A DNA stretch of 64,000 bases from Pseudomonadota bacterium (GTDB lineage: Bacteria; Pseudomonadota; Alphaproteobacteria; Rhizobiales; Tepidamorphaceae): positions 1-64,000 of the forward strand of contig JAEWYT010000121.1 in NCBI GenBank assembly GCA_023458595.1, given 5' to 3'. A program made the position numbers and the translations under genes. This document shows, in pieces, positions 53,489-62,373 of the stretch; the first letter of the stretch is position 1, and every line of letters starts with the position of its first letter. The notes under the pieces are model-generated. The model made no database searches. It saw only the letters and a program-made list of their open reading frames with translations, and was not told where the DNA came from.

Positions 53489-53829
53489 ACGTCCCGATTG
53501 TGCCGCCGGCCCGAGAAGAGACGGCGACGAGGCGTTCTCGCACTCCCGTAGCGATCGTCTCCGCGTCCGGCCCCGCCGCCGAGGATCGGCCCTTCGTCAT
53601 CGGCCTGAGGGCCCGCACGTAGCGGGTGCGCGGACCTCTGCCGCGCGGGACATCCGAGGAACTTCGGGACGATCCGTTCGAATACAAACAGTCGGCAAAA
53701 AAACAGACCGTTTGATATACGCCCGTACTCGCGAACGTGCGGACGCCCGCGGTATGGTCCACCATTCAACGACAGGCCCCCGACCGCTCGCAGCGGATCG
53801 GAAGGCCGAGAATGGGAGGAACGGACGTT
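53489..53829. other. Intergenic region upstream of the Liv operon with an imperfect dyad
   Basis: About 340 bases between hypF and the branched-chain-type transporter. It contains an A-run and the near-palindrome AAACAGTC-N12-GACCGTTT (53686-53693 and 53706-53713, one mismatch) in the more AT-rich part, a possible binding site for the AraC regulator encoded downstream. No gene is visible. Confidence 0.4.
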
Positions 53830-55083
53830 ATGAAATCCAGCTTGTTCTGTGCGGTTGCAGCCACCGCTCTTCTGATGGCCGCCGGCACCAACGCCGCCGA
53901 ACCGCTCAAGATCGGCGTGACGGCGACGCTAGAAGGTACGTACACCGTGCTCGGGGAGGACGGCATGCGCGGCTTCGAGGTCGCGCTGCGGGAGCACAAC
54001 AAGATGGCCGGTGGCCGGCCGCTCGAGATCATCGTCGCCTCGACGGACGCGAGCCCCGACTCCGCGGTGCGCGCGGTCCGCAAGCTCGTCGAGCAGGACA
54101 AGGTCGACGTCGTCGTCTCGCCGCTGTCCGGCGACGAGGGCATCGCGGTCAAGAACTACGCCAAGACGCAGCCGCAGATGACCTTCATCAACGGCGGGTC
54201 GGGCGCGCAGGAGACGACCTTCGTCGATCCGTCGGAAAACTTCTTCCGCTTCAACATGGACGGCGCCCAGTGGTCCGCCGGCCTTGGCAACTATATCTAC
54301 AACAACAAGGGCTGGAAGAAGATTGCCACGATCGGCGAGGACTACTCCTTCGTCTACACGCAGGTATTCGGCCTCGCGGTCGAGTACTGCAGCGCCGGCG
54401 GCGAGATTTCGGAGCGGTTCTGGGTCCCGCTCGGCACCAAGGACTTCTCGTCGATCATCGCCGCGCTGCCTGACGACGTCGACGCCATCTATCTCGGCCT
54501 TGGCGGCGGCGACGCCGTCAACTTCCTGAACCAGTACGCCCAGGCCGGCGGCGACGCCCACTTCCTCGGCGGCTCGATCATGGTCGACCAGACCGTGCTG
54601 TCGTCGAAGGGCAAGGCCAAGGAACTCCTGCTCGGCACCCCGGCCGCGTCCGGCCAGGCCGACACCTGGGACAATCCGAAGTGGCAGGCCTTCGTGAAGG
54701 CCTATCAGGACGCGTTCCCGCCGGAGAAGCGCTTCGCCGGCCCCTCGCTGCTCGCCACCAACTACTATGACGCTGCGACCGCCGTGTTCAACGCGCTCGA
54801 CCAGGTCAACGGCGACCTGAGCGACGGTCAGGCGAAGTTCCGCGACGCACTGAAGAACATGGTTCTCGACGCGCCGAACGGCGAGATCAAGCTCGACGAG
54901 AACCGCCAGGCGATCGGCACCAACTTCGTCACCGAAGTGATCGCCGACAAGGACGGCAACCTGGTCTCCAAGGTCGTGGACGTGGTCCCGAACGTGAACC
55001 AGACGCTCGGTATCCCGCTGGACGAGTTCAAGAAAATCGGCCTGCCGAGCCGCGACGTTCCGGAGTGCAAGAAGTACAAGTAA
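53830..55083 (+). CDS. Branched-chain amino acid-type ABC transporter, binding protein
   Basis: A 417-residue LivJ-type periplasmic protein. The start is the Met of a clear signal peptide ('MKSSLFCAVAATALLMAAG', cleavage near 'TNAAEP'). Family motifs: 'KIGVTATLEGTYTVLGEDGM', 'VDVVVSPLSGDEGIAVKNYA' and 'YYDAATAVFNALDQVN'. Such proteins also bind urea, amides and aromatic acids, so the ligand is open. An AraC regulator gene separates it from the permease genes. Confidence 0.92.
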   Translation: MKSSLFCAVAATALLMAAGTNAAEPLKIGVTATLEGTYTVLGEDGMRGFEVALREHNKMAGGRPLEIIVASTDASPDSAVRAVRKLVEQDKVDVVVSPLSGDEGIAVKNYAKTQPQMTFINGGSGAQETTFVDPSENFFRFNMDGAQWSAGLGNYIYNNKGWKKIATIGEDYSFVYTQVFGLAVEYCSAGGEISERFWVPLGTKDFSSIIAALPDDVDAIYLGLGGGDAVNFLNQYAQAGGDAHFLGGSIMVDQTVLSSKGKAKELLLGTPAASGQADTWDNPKWQAFVKAYQDAFPPEKRFAGPSLLATNYYDAATAVFNALDQVNGDLSDGQAKFRDALKNMVLDAPNGEIKLDENRQAIGTNFVTEVIADKDGNLVSKVVDVVPNVNQTLGIPLDEFKKIGLPSRDVPECKKYK

Positions 55084-55273
55084 GGCACTCGCCGGAATGG
55101 ACGTGGCGGCGTGCCGCGAGGCCGCCGCAGGAGTGACGAGGGTCCCGTGCCGTGGGGGCGGCGCGGGGCTTTCGCGTGCCTTGCCCGCCACAACGTATAC
55201 GAAATCCGTAGCCAGCCACCAAAAGCTGGACCATACTCAAAAGAAAAAGCCGAAAATCCAAAGGGAGGAGCCG

Positions 55274-56104
55274 TTGAGCACAGCAATTTCTGTGTACCAC
55301 GGCCACTTCGGCCGTGCGACGCTTTACGCGCTTGATCGCGCGATGATCAAGCACGCCCACCGGGAAGGTCACCTGACCTTCTGGGTCCAGGGCGGGCTGT
55401 CGACCATAGCGATCAAGGACGTCCCCTGCGTGCTATCACCCGAGACGGGGGCGGCGGTGAATTCGTGGGAGCTTCACTCCTACGATCCGCACGAATGTGA
55501 GGTCCGCCAGCACTGTCTGGTCCTCTACATCAGGCCGGAGTGGTTCTTGAACTTCAGCCGGTCCACGTGCGGCGCGTTGAAATTCGGCCGCCCCGAGGTC
55601 GAGATGACACCGCTGATCGTCCGGCTGGTCGCCCATGTCGTCCACCTGCTGACCGACCCGCACGGCAGCGATCTCCTGGACGGCTATCTCTACGAGCTGA
55701 CGTCGGCCTGTTTCGAGCAGACCCACACCTGGGTGCCGGGCGCCCAGGAGGTCGGAGACGAGAGCCGCATCAACGACTTCCGCGTCCGCAAGTCGATCCG
55801 GCTGATGACCGAGAATGTCGGCCAGATCATGGGTCTCGACGACGTCGCCAGCGAGTCGGGCCTGTCGCGCCCGCACTTCTTCAAGCTGTTCCGCAGCCAG
55901 ACCGGCGTCACGCCCAAGCTGTTCTGGAACACGATCCGCATGGAGCGGGCGCTGGCCGAGCTGGCGGAGTCGCCGAAGTCGATCACCGACATAAGCCTCG
56001 ACCTCGGTTTTTCCTCGCAGTCGAGCTTCACGCGGTTCTTCGTGCTGAACACGGGGCTCGCGCCGACCGAGTACCGACGGGTCGCGCACGTGTTGCACTC
56101 CTGA
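55274..56104 (+). CDS. AraC-family transcriptional regulator
   Basis: A 276-residue regulator. The C-terminal two helix-turn-helix units are clear ('GLDDVASESGLSRPHFFKLF' and 'SITDISLDLGFSSQSSFTRF'). The N-terminal ~150 residues resemble AraC cupin-type sensor regions. The start is taken as TTG at 55274 because a strong GGGAGGAG ribosome site sits at correct spacing; upstream in-frame sequence looks non-coding. Its place inside the Liv operon makes it the likely local activator. Confidence 0.85.
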   Translation: MSTAISVYHGHFGRATLYALDRAMIKHAHREGHLTFWVQGGLSTIAIKDVPCVLSPETGAAVNSWELHSYDPHECEVRQHCLVLYIRPEWFLNFSRSTCGALKFGRPEVEMTPLIVRLVAHVVHLLTDPHGSDLLDGYLYELTSACFEQTHTWVPGAQEVGDESRINDFRVRKSIRLMTENVGQIMGLDDVASESGLSRPHFFKLFRSQTGVTPKLFWNTIRMERALAELAESPKSITDISLDLGFSSQSSFTRFFVLNTGLAPTEYRRVAHVLHS

Positions 56105-56372
56105 CGCTGCCCGCGTCCGGACGGTCTTTCGAAAAGAGACTGTTTGGCATGCGCCGATCGCGGGCGGTGTCTAAGTTTGAACAACGGGGGAGGGCCCCTG
56201 CGGGAAAACCGCCGCAAGGAGACTGGCGTGCGAGTGCGCCAGCCGACGAAGAACGGCGAACGGGGAAAGGAGACGCGGTCATGGGCGCGCGTACGGCGAT
56301 AGCTTCCGGCACACGTCGGTCGGGCGCCGGTCGCGCGCACGCACGGCCGGCCCGTTGTTTCCGGAGAACTGG

Positions 56373-57383
56373 ATGAGCCGGTTCTTCGAGCGCCACCCGA
56401 TCTGGTCGATCGTCATCGTGCTCGCCGCCGCCCTGGTGCTGTGGCTGATCATCGCGCCTTGGCCCGAATGGCTCGAGACACTGATCGATCGCAAGAAGGT
56501 CTTCGTCAACGCGGTGTTCAACGGGGTGACGCTCGGCGCGCTCTATTTCCTCGTCGCCTCGGGCTTCACCCTGATCTTCGGCCTGATGCGCAACGTCAAC
56601 CTGGCGCATGGCTCTCTCTATCTGTTCGGCGGCTATCTCGGCTACACGGTCACGGCGGCGACCGGCAGCTGGTATCTCGCCTTCGTCGTCGCCTTCGCCG
56701 CCATGGCCCTCTTCGGCATCGTTCTGCAGGTCGGCGTGTTCCGCCGCATGGAAGGCGAGGAGCTGCGCCAGACGCTGGTGACGATCGGCATCTCGATCGT
56801 CCTCGCCGACGTGATGCTTTGGATCTGGGGCGGCGACTTCTACCAGGTCGAGCCGCCCGGCTGGCTGTTCGGCGCGGTCGATCTGCCGATCATCACCGCG
56901 GTGAAGAGCGACGGCACGGCGGTCTACATGAAGTATCCGGCGGTGCGAATATTCATCCTGATCGCCTCGATCATCGTCGGGGTGCTGATGTGGCTCGCGC
57001 TCAACCGCACCAGGATCGGCATGATGATCCGCGCCGGCGTCGACGACCGCGACATGCTGTCGGCGACTGGCGTGCCCATTCAGCTCGTGTTCGTCGCGGT
57101 CTTCGCGGTCGGCGCGGGGCTTGCCGGCGTCGCCGGCGTCGTCGGCGGTACGTTCCAGGCTCTGGCGCCCGGCGTCGACACGCGATTCCTGCTCGCTTCC
57201 CTCGTCGTCGTCATCGTCGGCGGGATGGGTTCGATTCCAGGCGCCGCGATCGGCGCCGTTCTCATCGGCCTCTCCGAGCAGCTCGGCTCGGTCTACGTCC
57301 CGACCTACGCCGTCGTGCTGACGTTTCTTATCATGGTGATCGTGCTGGCTTTCCGCCCGCAGGGACTCCTTGGCAGGAGGTGA
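56373..57383 (+). CDS. livH: Branched-chain-type ABC permease LivH
   Basis: A 336-residue LivH permease ('NGVTLGALYFLVASGFTLIF', 'GLMRNVNLAHGSLYLFGGYL', 'VVVIVGGMGSIPGAAIGAVL'). The ATG at 56373 has a GGAG site; a TTG six codons earlier is possible. The N-terminal region has an extra hydrophobic helix before the standard core. It forms the channel with LivM, three bases downstream. Confidence 0.94.
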   Translation: MSRFFERHPIWSIVIVLAAALVLWLIIAPWPEWLETLIDRKKVFVNAVFNGVTLGALYFLVASGFTLIFGLMRNVNLAHGSLYLFGGYLGYTVTAATGSWYLAFVVAFAAMALFGIVLQVGVFRRMEGEELRQTLVTIGISIVLADVMLWIWGGDFYQVEPPGWLFGAVDLPIITAVKSDGTAVYMKYPAVRIFILIASIIVGVLMWLALNRTRIGMMIRAGVDDRDMLSATGVPIQLVFVAVFAVGAGLAGVAGVVGGTFQALAPGVDTRFLLASLVVVIVGGMGSIPGAAIGAVLIGLSEQLGSVYVPTYAVVLTFLIMVIVLAFRPQGLLGRR

Positions 57384-57386
57384 GCG

Positions 57387-58490
57387 ATGGCGGTGCTCGA
57401 TCAGGACCCGGCAGGCAGTCGAACGGGCGTCCGCGCGTCTGATGGCGCCTCGCTCCCCGTCTGGCTGCGCGGCATCGACCCGGGCGTCTGGCTCGTCGGC
57501 CTGTTTCTCCTGTTCGTGCCGGCATTCACCAACGACTTCATCCAGTTCCAGATCTTCGGCTGGAGTTTCGTGCTCGGCATGATCGCGCTGAGCCTGATGT
57601 TCCTTGCGGGCTACGGCGGCATGGTGTCGCTCGTGCAGATGACCGTCGCCTGCGTCGCCGGCTACATGACCGCGATCTTCGGCCATAGCGCCTTCGAGTC
57701 GATCAGCTTCTTCTGGCCGCTGTGGATCGCGGTGCCGATCGCGATCCTCGTCGCCGTCGTCTTCGGCACCCTCACCGGCGCGCTCGCCGTGCGCACCACC
57801 GGCATCTACACGATCATGATCACGCTCGCGATCGCGGCGGCCTTCTACTATTTCGGCGAGCAGAACTACTCGATCCTGAACGGCCATCAGGGGTTCAACA
57901 GCGTGGCGGCGCCGATCGTGTTCGGCATCGATTTCCACGACTCGACGCCCTTCTACTACCTCTCGCTCTGCCTGGCCGCGCTCAGCTATTTCGTGGTGCT
58001 CTATATCTCGCGCTCGCCCTTCGGCCTGGCCCTCCAGGGTATCCGCGACAATCCGCGCCGCATGGCGGCAATCGGCTTCAACGTCACGGCCCACCGCATC
58101 GCGGCATACGCGTTCGCCGCTTTCATCGCCGCGATCGCCGGTATCCTGCTCACCTGGCAGAACGGTCAGATCTCGCCGTTCACGGCCGGCATCGGCCCGG
58201 TCATCGACATCCTGGTGATCGCCGTCATCGGCGGCCTCGGCCATCCGATAGGCCCGTTCATCGGCGCGCTCATCTACGTGGTGCTGCGCACGTTCGCGAT
58301 CGACATTCTCCAGAACGTCGGCCTGGATCCGTCCCGCTTCAACCTGCTCGTCGGCTTCGGTTTCCTGGTGATCGTGTTCTGGTCGCCGGACGGCGTGCTC
58401 GGCCTGTGGACGCGCTGGCGCGACCGGTCGCGCGACCGCGACCCGCTGACCGGTGCCCAGAACACGGGCGACCGGCGGGAGGGCCCGTGA
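57387..58490 (+). CDS. livM: Branched-chain-type ABC permease LivM
   Basis: A 367-residue LivM permease ('LMFLAGYGGMVSLVQMTVAC', 'AVRTTGIYTIMITLAIAAAF', 'LVIAVIGGLGHPIGPFIGAL'). It overlaps livG by one base (TGATG). Confidence 0.94.
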   Translation: MAVLDQDPAGSRTGVRASDGASLPVWLRGIDPGVWLVGLFLLFVPAFTNDFIQFQIFGWSFVLGMIALSLMFLAGYGGMVSLVQMTVACVAGYMTAIFGHSAFESISFFWPLWIAVPIAILVAVVFGTLTGALAVRTTGIYTIMITLAIAAAFYYFGEQNYSILNGHQGFNSVAAPIVFGIDFHDSTPFYYLSLCLAALSYFVVLYISRSPFGLALQGIRDNPRRMAAIGFNVTAHRIAAYAFAAFIAAIAGILLTWQNGQISPFTAGIGPVIDILVIAVIGGLGHPIGPFIGALIYVVLRTFAIDILQNVGLDPSRFNLLVGFGFLVIVFWSPDGVLGLWTRWRDRSRDRDPLTGAQNTGDRREGP

Positions 58491-59278
58491 TGGCGGAAAG
58501 CGTCGCCCAGCGCCTCTCCACGGCCGGAGCCGCCAACGCGCTGGAGCTGCGCGGCGTCTCGCGCATGTTCGGCGCGCTCGCGGCGATGACCGACGTCACG
58601 ATGACCGTGCGCCCCGGCGAGCGCCGCGCCGTGCTCGGCTCGAACGGCGCCGGCAAGACGACGCTCTTCAACTGCATCACCGGCGACTTCCTGCCGACGT
58701 CCGGCACGATCCGGCTGTTCGGCGAGGACGTGACGGCCTTTCCCGCCTACGAGCGCATCCGCCGGGGGCTCAGGCGCACCTACCAGATATCGCTTCTGTT
58801 CGGCGGCCTGAGCGTCCTCGACAACATCTATCTCGCCTGCCGGGGCGTCTCGCGCGGACGGTTCTCGCTGCTGAGGCCACGCCGCAACGACGCGTTGGTC
58901 AACGCGGCGGAGGAACTCCTCGACGCCGTCCACCTGACCTCGGCGCGCGACACGCTGGTCTCGCAGCTGTCCTACGGCCAGCAGCGCCAGCTCGAGATCG
59001 CGCTCGCGCTCGCCGGCGCGCCGCGCTTCATCCTGTTCGATGAACCCGCCGCCGGCCTGTCGCCGACCGAGCGGCGTGAACTGATCGCCATCCTCTCGGG
59101 CCTGCCGGAGCACATCGGCTTCATCATCATCGAGCACGACATGGACGTGGCGCTGCGCGTCGCCGAGAGCGTGACGATGATGCACAACGGGCGCATCTTC
59201 AAGGAAGGCACGCCGGCGGAAATCGAGGACGATCCGGAAGTGCAGGCGCTCTATCTCGGAGGCGGCCACCATGGCTGA
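58490..59278 (+). CDS. livG: Branched-chain-type ABC ATPase LivG
   Basis: A 262-residue ATPase with Walker A 'GSNGAGKTT', signature 'LSYGQQRQLEIALAL', Walker B 'FILFDEPAAGLSPTE' and switch 'IIIEHDMDVALRVAE'. The LivG-type loop 'RRTYQISLLFGGLSVLDNI' is present. It overlaps the next gene by eight bases. Confidence 0.94.
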   Translation: MAESVAQRLSTAGAANALELRGVSRMFGALAAMTDVTMTVRPGERRAVLGSNGAGKTTLFNCITGDFLPTSGTIRLFGEDVTAFPAYERIRRGLRRTYQISLLFGGLSVLDNIYLACRGVSRGRFSLLRPRRNDALVNAAEELLDAVHLTSARDTLVSQLSYGQQRQLEIALALAGAPRFILFDEPAAGLSPTERRELIAILSGLPEHIGFIIIEHDMDVALRVAESVTMMHNGRIFKEGTPAEIEDDPEVQALYLGGGHHG

Positions 59279-61478
59279 GCGCGAGCGCACCGGCACGCCC
59301 GTCCTCGATATCCGGGGCCTCAACGTCTACTACGGGGCCTCCCACGCGCTGCAGGGCGTCGACCTGCAGCTCAAGGGCGGGGCGCTCGCCGTCGTCGGCC
59401 GCAACGGCATGGGCAAGACGACGCTCTGCAAGGCCATCATGGGGCTCGTGCCGATCGCCTCGGGCTCGATCCGCTTCGCCGGCCAGGAGCTCGCCGGCCG
59501 GTCGCCCGCCGATATCGCCCGCCTCGGCATCGGCTACGTGCCGCAAGGGCGACGACTGTGGCGCTCGCTGACGGTCGACGAACATCTGCGCATGGTCTCG
59601 ACCGGCCATGCCGGCTCCTGGACGATCGAACGCATCTACTCGACGTTCCCGAGGCTCGCCGAGCGCCGCACCAACGGCGGCGGCCAGCTTTCGGGCGGCG
59701 AGCAGCAAATGCTGGCGATCGCCCGCGCGCTGCTTCTCAACCCGCAGCTCCTCGTCATGGACGAGCCGACCGAGGGTCTGGCGCCCGTCATCGTCGCCCA
59801 GGTCGAGGAACTGCTCATGAACCTCGCCGAGACGGGTGACGTCAACGTCCTCCTGATCGAGCAGAACATCGGCGTCGCCACCGAAGTCGCGCCGCAGGTC
59901 GCGATCATGGTCAACGGCCGTATCAACCGGCTCATCGAGTCCGGCCAGCTCGCCGGCGACCGCGACATGCAGCAGCGCCTCCTCGGCGTCGGCCGCCATG
60001 CCCACGACGAGACGCCGGATACGGAAACGCCCGCGAGGGCCGCGGCGGACCGGCGGGCGGCATCGGAGCACGGGCCGGTCCGTATCTACATGTCCAACCC
60101 CAAGCCGCCGACGCGCTGGTCGCAGCCGGTGTCCGTGCGCCAGATCGAGCAGTCGGCGCGTATCGTCTCCGCGCCGCGCATCCCCGGCGCGGAGGCCGGC
60201 ATGCCGCACGCCGAGCTGCGGCCGCTCGCCTCGCCCGGCGAGAACATCGTCCTCGTCGCCGGTACGCTCGACACCAAGGGCGCGGAGCTGCGCTTCATCC
60301 GCGACGTCATCCGCGAGCACGGTCTTCCCGTTCGCATGGTCGATCTTTCGACGTCGGGCCGCCATTCCGGCGCGGAGATCCCGGCGCATCAGATCGCCGC
60401 CTTCCATCCGCGTGGCGCCAGCGGCGTGTTCACCAACGATCGCGGCGAGTCGGTTGCCGGCATGACGCTCGCCTTCGAGCGCTGGGTGGCGCGGCAGAGC
60501 GGCATCGCCGGCATCATCTCGGCCGGCGGCTCGGGGGGTACGGCGATCGTCGCGCCCGCCATGCGCGCGCTGCCCATAGGCACGCCCAAGCTGATCGTCT
60601 CCACCGTCGCCTCGGGCGACGTGCGCCGCTACGTCGGCCCCTCGGACATCACCATGATGTACTCGGTCGCCGATGTTCAGGGCCTGAACTCGATCACCCG
60701 CCTTGTGCTGCGCAACGCCGCCGCGGCGATGGCCGGAATGGTCCGCGACCGGCGCGAGCATGCGCGCAGGGAGTCCGGAGCCGTCAAGCCCGCCGTCGGC
60801 CTCACCATGTTCGGCGTGACGACACCCTGTGTGCGTCAGGTCGCCGACGCGCTGGAGGGGGACTACGACTGCCTCGTCTTCCACGCGACCGGCATCGGCG
60901 GCCAGTCGATGGAGAAGCTCGTCGACGGCGGCCAGATCCGCGCGGTGGTCGACATCACCACGACCGAGATCTGCGATATGGTCGCAGGCGGCATCTTCCC
61001 GGCGACCGCCGATCGCTTCGGCGCCATCATCCGCACCCGGATCCCGTACATCGGCTCCTGCGGCGCCCTCGACATGGTCAATTTCGGTGCGCCCGACACG
61101 GTGCCGGAGAAATACCGCCACCGCACCTTCTATCACCACAACCCCCAGATCACGCTGATGCGCACGACGCCGGAGGAGAACGCGGAGATGGGCCGCTGGA
61201 TCGGCGCGCGGCTCAACGAGATGGAAGGTCCGGTCCGCTTCTTCCTGCCCGAGGGCGGCGTCTCGCAGCTCGATCAGCCGGGCCAGCCCTTCCACGATCC
61301 CGCAGCCGACCGCGCGCTCTTCGCCGCGCTCGAGCAGACCGTGCGTCAGACCGCGACCCGGCAGCTGATACGGCTGCCCGGCAACATCAACGACCCCGCC
61401 TTTTCCGCAGAGCTCGTCGCCGCCTTCCGGGCGCTCCACGGCTCGACGCGGCCGAAACCGAGACGGGCGAGAAGGTGA
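59271..61478 (+). CDS. LivF-type ATPase fused to a Tm-1-like (UPF0261) domain
   Basis: A 735-residue fusion. Residues 1-240 are a complete LivF ATPase (Walker A 'GRNGMGKTT' from 43, signature 'LSGGEQQ' 140-146, Walker B 'LLVMDEPTEGL'). A Pro/Ala-rich linker (~245-322) joins it to a UPF0261/Tm-1-like ATP-binding domain (~323-725) with 'VLVAGTLDTKGAELRFIRDV', 'GIAGIISAGGSGGTAIVAPA', 'TTPCVRQVADAL' and 'LVFHATGIGGQSMEKLVDGG'. The frame is uninterrupted. The transport ATPase and an enzyme-like domain that normally partners a TIM-barrel protein are thus made as one chain. Confidence 0.92.
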   Translation: MAERERTGTPVLDIRGLNVYYGASHALQGVDLQLKGGALAVVGRNGMGKTTLCKAIMGLVPIASGSIRFAGQELAGRSPADIARLGIGYVPQGRRLWRSLTVDEHLRMVSTGHAGSWTIERIYSTFPRLAERRTNGGGQLSGGEQQMLAIARALLLNPQLLVMDEPTEGLAPVIVAQVEELLMNLAETGDVNVLLIEQNIGVATEVAPQVAIMVNGRINRLIESGQLAGDRDMQQRLLGVGRHAHDETPDTETPARAAADRRAASEHGPVRIYMSNPKPPTRWSQPVSVRQIEQSARIVSAPRIPGAEAGMPHAELRPLASPGENIVLVAGTLDTKGAELRFIRDVIREHGLPVRMVDLSTSGRHSGAEIPAHQIAAFHPRGASGVFTNDRGESVAGMTLAFERWVARQSGIAGIISAGGSGGTAIVAPAMRALPIGTPKLIVSTVASGDVRRYVGPSDITMMYSVADVQGLNSITRLVLRNAAAAMAGMVRDRREHARRESGAVKPAVGLTMFGVTTPCVRQVADALEGDYDCLVFHATGIGGQSMEKLVDGGQIRAVVDITTTEICDMVAGGIFPATADRFGAIIRTRIPYIGSCGALDMVNFGAPDTVPEKYRHRTFYHHNPQITLMRTTPEENAEMGRWIGARLNEMEGPVRFFLPEGGVSQLDQPGQPFHDPAADRALFAALEQTVRQTATRQLIRLPGNINDPAFSAELVAAFRALHGSTRPKPRRARR

Positions 61479-62323
61479 CCGCGCGAATGCCGATCGAACG
61501 AAAGAACATCCTCGAGAAGTTCCGCGCCATGATCGCGAGCGGCGAGCCGATCATCGGCGGCGGCGCGGGGACGGGCCTTTCCGCGAAGTGCGAGGAGGCC
61601 GGCGGCATCGATCTGATCGTGATCTACAATTCCGGGCGTTACCGGATGGCCGGTCGAGGTTCGCTGGCCGGACTTCTGGCCTACGGCGACGCCAACCAGA
61701 TCGTTGTCGAGATGGCCTCCGAGGTACTGCCCGTCGTGAAGCGCACGCCGGTACTCGCCGGCGTCAACGGCACCGACCCGTTCCGACTGATGGACGTCTT
61801 CCTCGACGAACTCAAGCGCATCGGCTTCTCGGGGGTGCAGAACTTCCCGACGGTCGGCCTCTTCGACGGCACGTTCCGCTCAAATCTGGAAGAGACCGGC
61901 ATGTCCTATGGCCTCGAGGTCGACATGATCGGCAAGGCGCGCGCCAAGAACATGCTGACGACGCCTTACGTCTTCAACGAGGCTGACGCGGCGGCGATGG
62001 CGAAGGCCGGCGCCGACATCGTCGTCTGCCACCTGGGCCTCACCACCGGCGGCTCGATCGGCGCGGAGACCGCGCTCAAGCTCAAGGACTGCCCGGCCAA
62101 GGTCGACGCGTGGGCGGAGGCCGCCCTCAAGGTCAACAAGGATGTGATCGTGCTCGTCCACGGCGGCCCCGTCGCCATGCCGGACGACGCGCGCTTCATC
62201 CTCAAGGAAACGCGCAACTGTCACGGCTTCTACGGCGCCTCCTCGATGGAGCGCCTGCCGACGGAGGTCGCGCTGACGGAACAAACGCGCCGGTTCAAGG
62301 AAATCGGCCGCAAGCATGGGTAA
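61475..62323 (+). CDS. PEP-hydrolase-like TIM-barrel protein (PF09370 type)
   Basis: A 282-residue TIM-barrel protein ('GGGAGTGLSAKCEEAGGIDL', 'YNSGRYRMAGRGSLAGLLAY', 'VLAGVNGTDPFRLMDVFLDE'). It matches the 'phosphoenolpyruvate hydrolase-like/TIM-barrel signal transduction' family that co-occurs with UPF0261; in tomato Tm-1 the two domains are one protein. The start is GTG (61475) overlapping the previous stop by four bases; ATG at 61487 is an alternative. Substrate unknown. Confidence 0.9.
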   Translation: MTARMPIERKNILEKFRAMIASGEPIIGGGAGTGLSAKCEEAGGIDLIVIYNSGRYRMAGRGSLAGLLAYGDANQIVVEMASEVLPVVKRTPVLAGVNGTDPFRLMDVFLDELKRIGFSGVQNFPTVGLFDGTFRSNLEETGMSYGLEVDMIGKARAKNMLTTPYVFNEADAAAMAKAGADIVVCHLGLTTGGSIGAETALKLKDCPAKVDAWAEAALKVNKDVIVLVHGGPVAMPDDARFILKETRNCHGFYGASSMERLPTEVALTEQTRRFKEIGRKHG

Positions 62324-62373
62324 CGGCAGGGGGTAGTCATGACGCTGCCGCTACCGGTTCGGGAGGAAAGACC

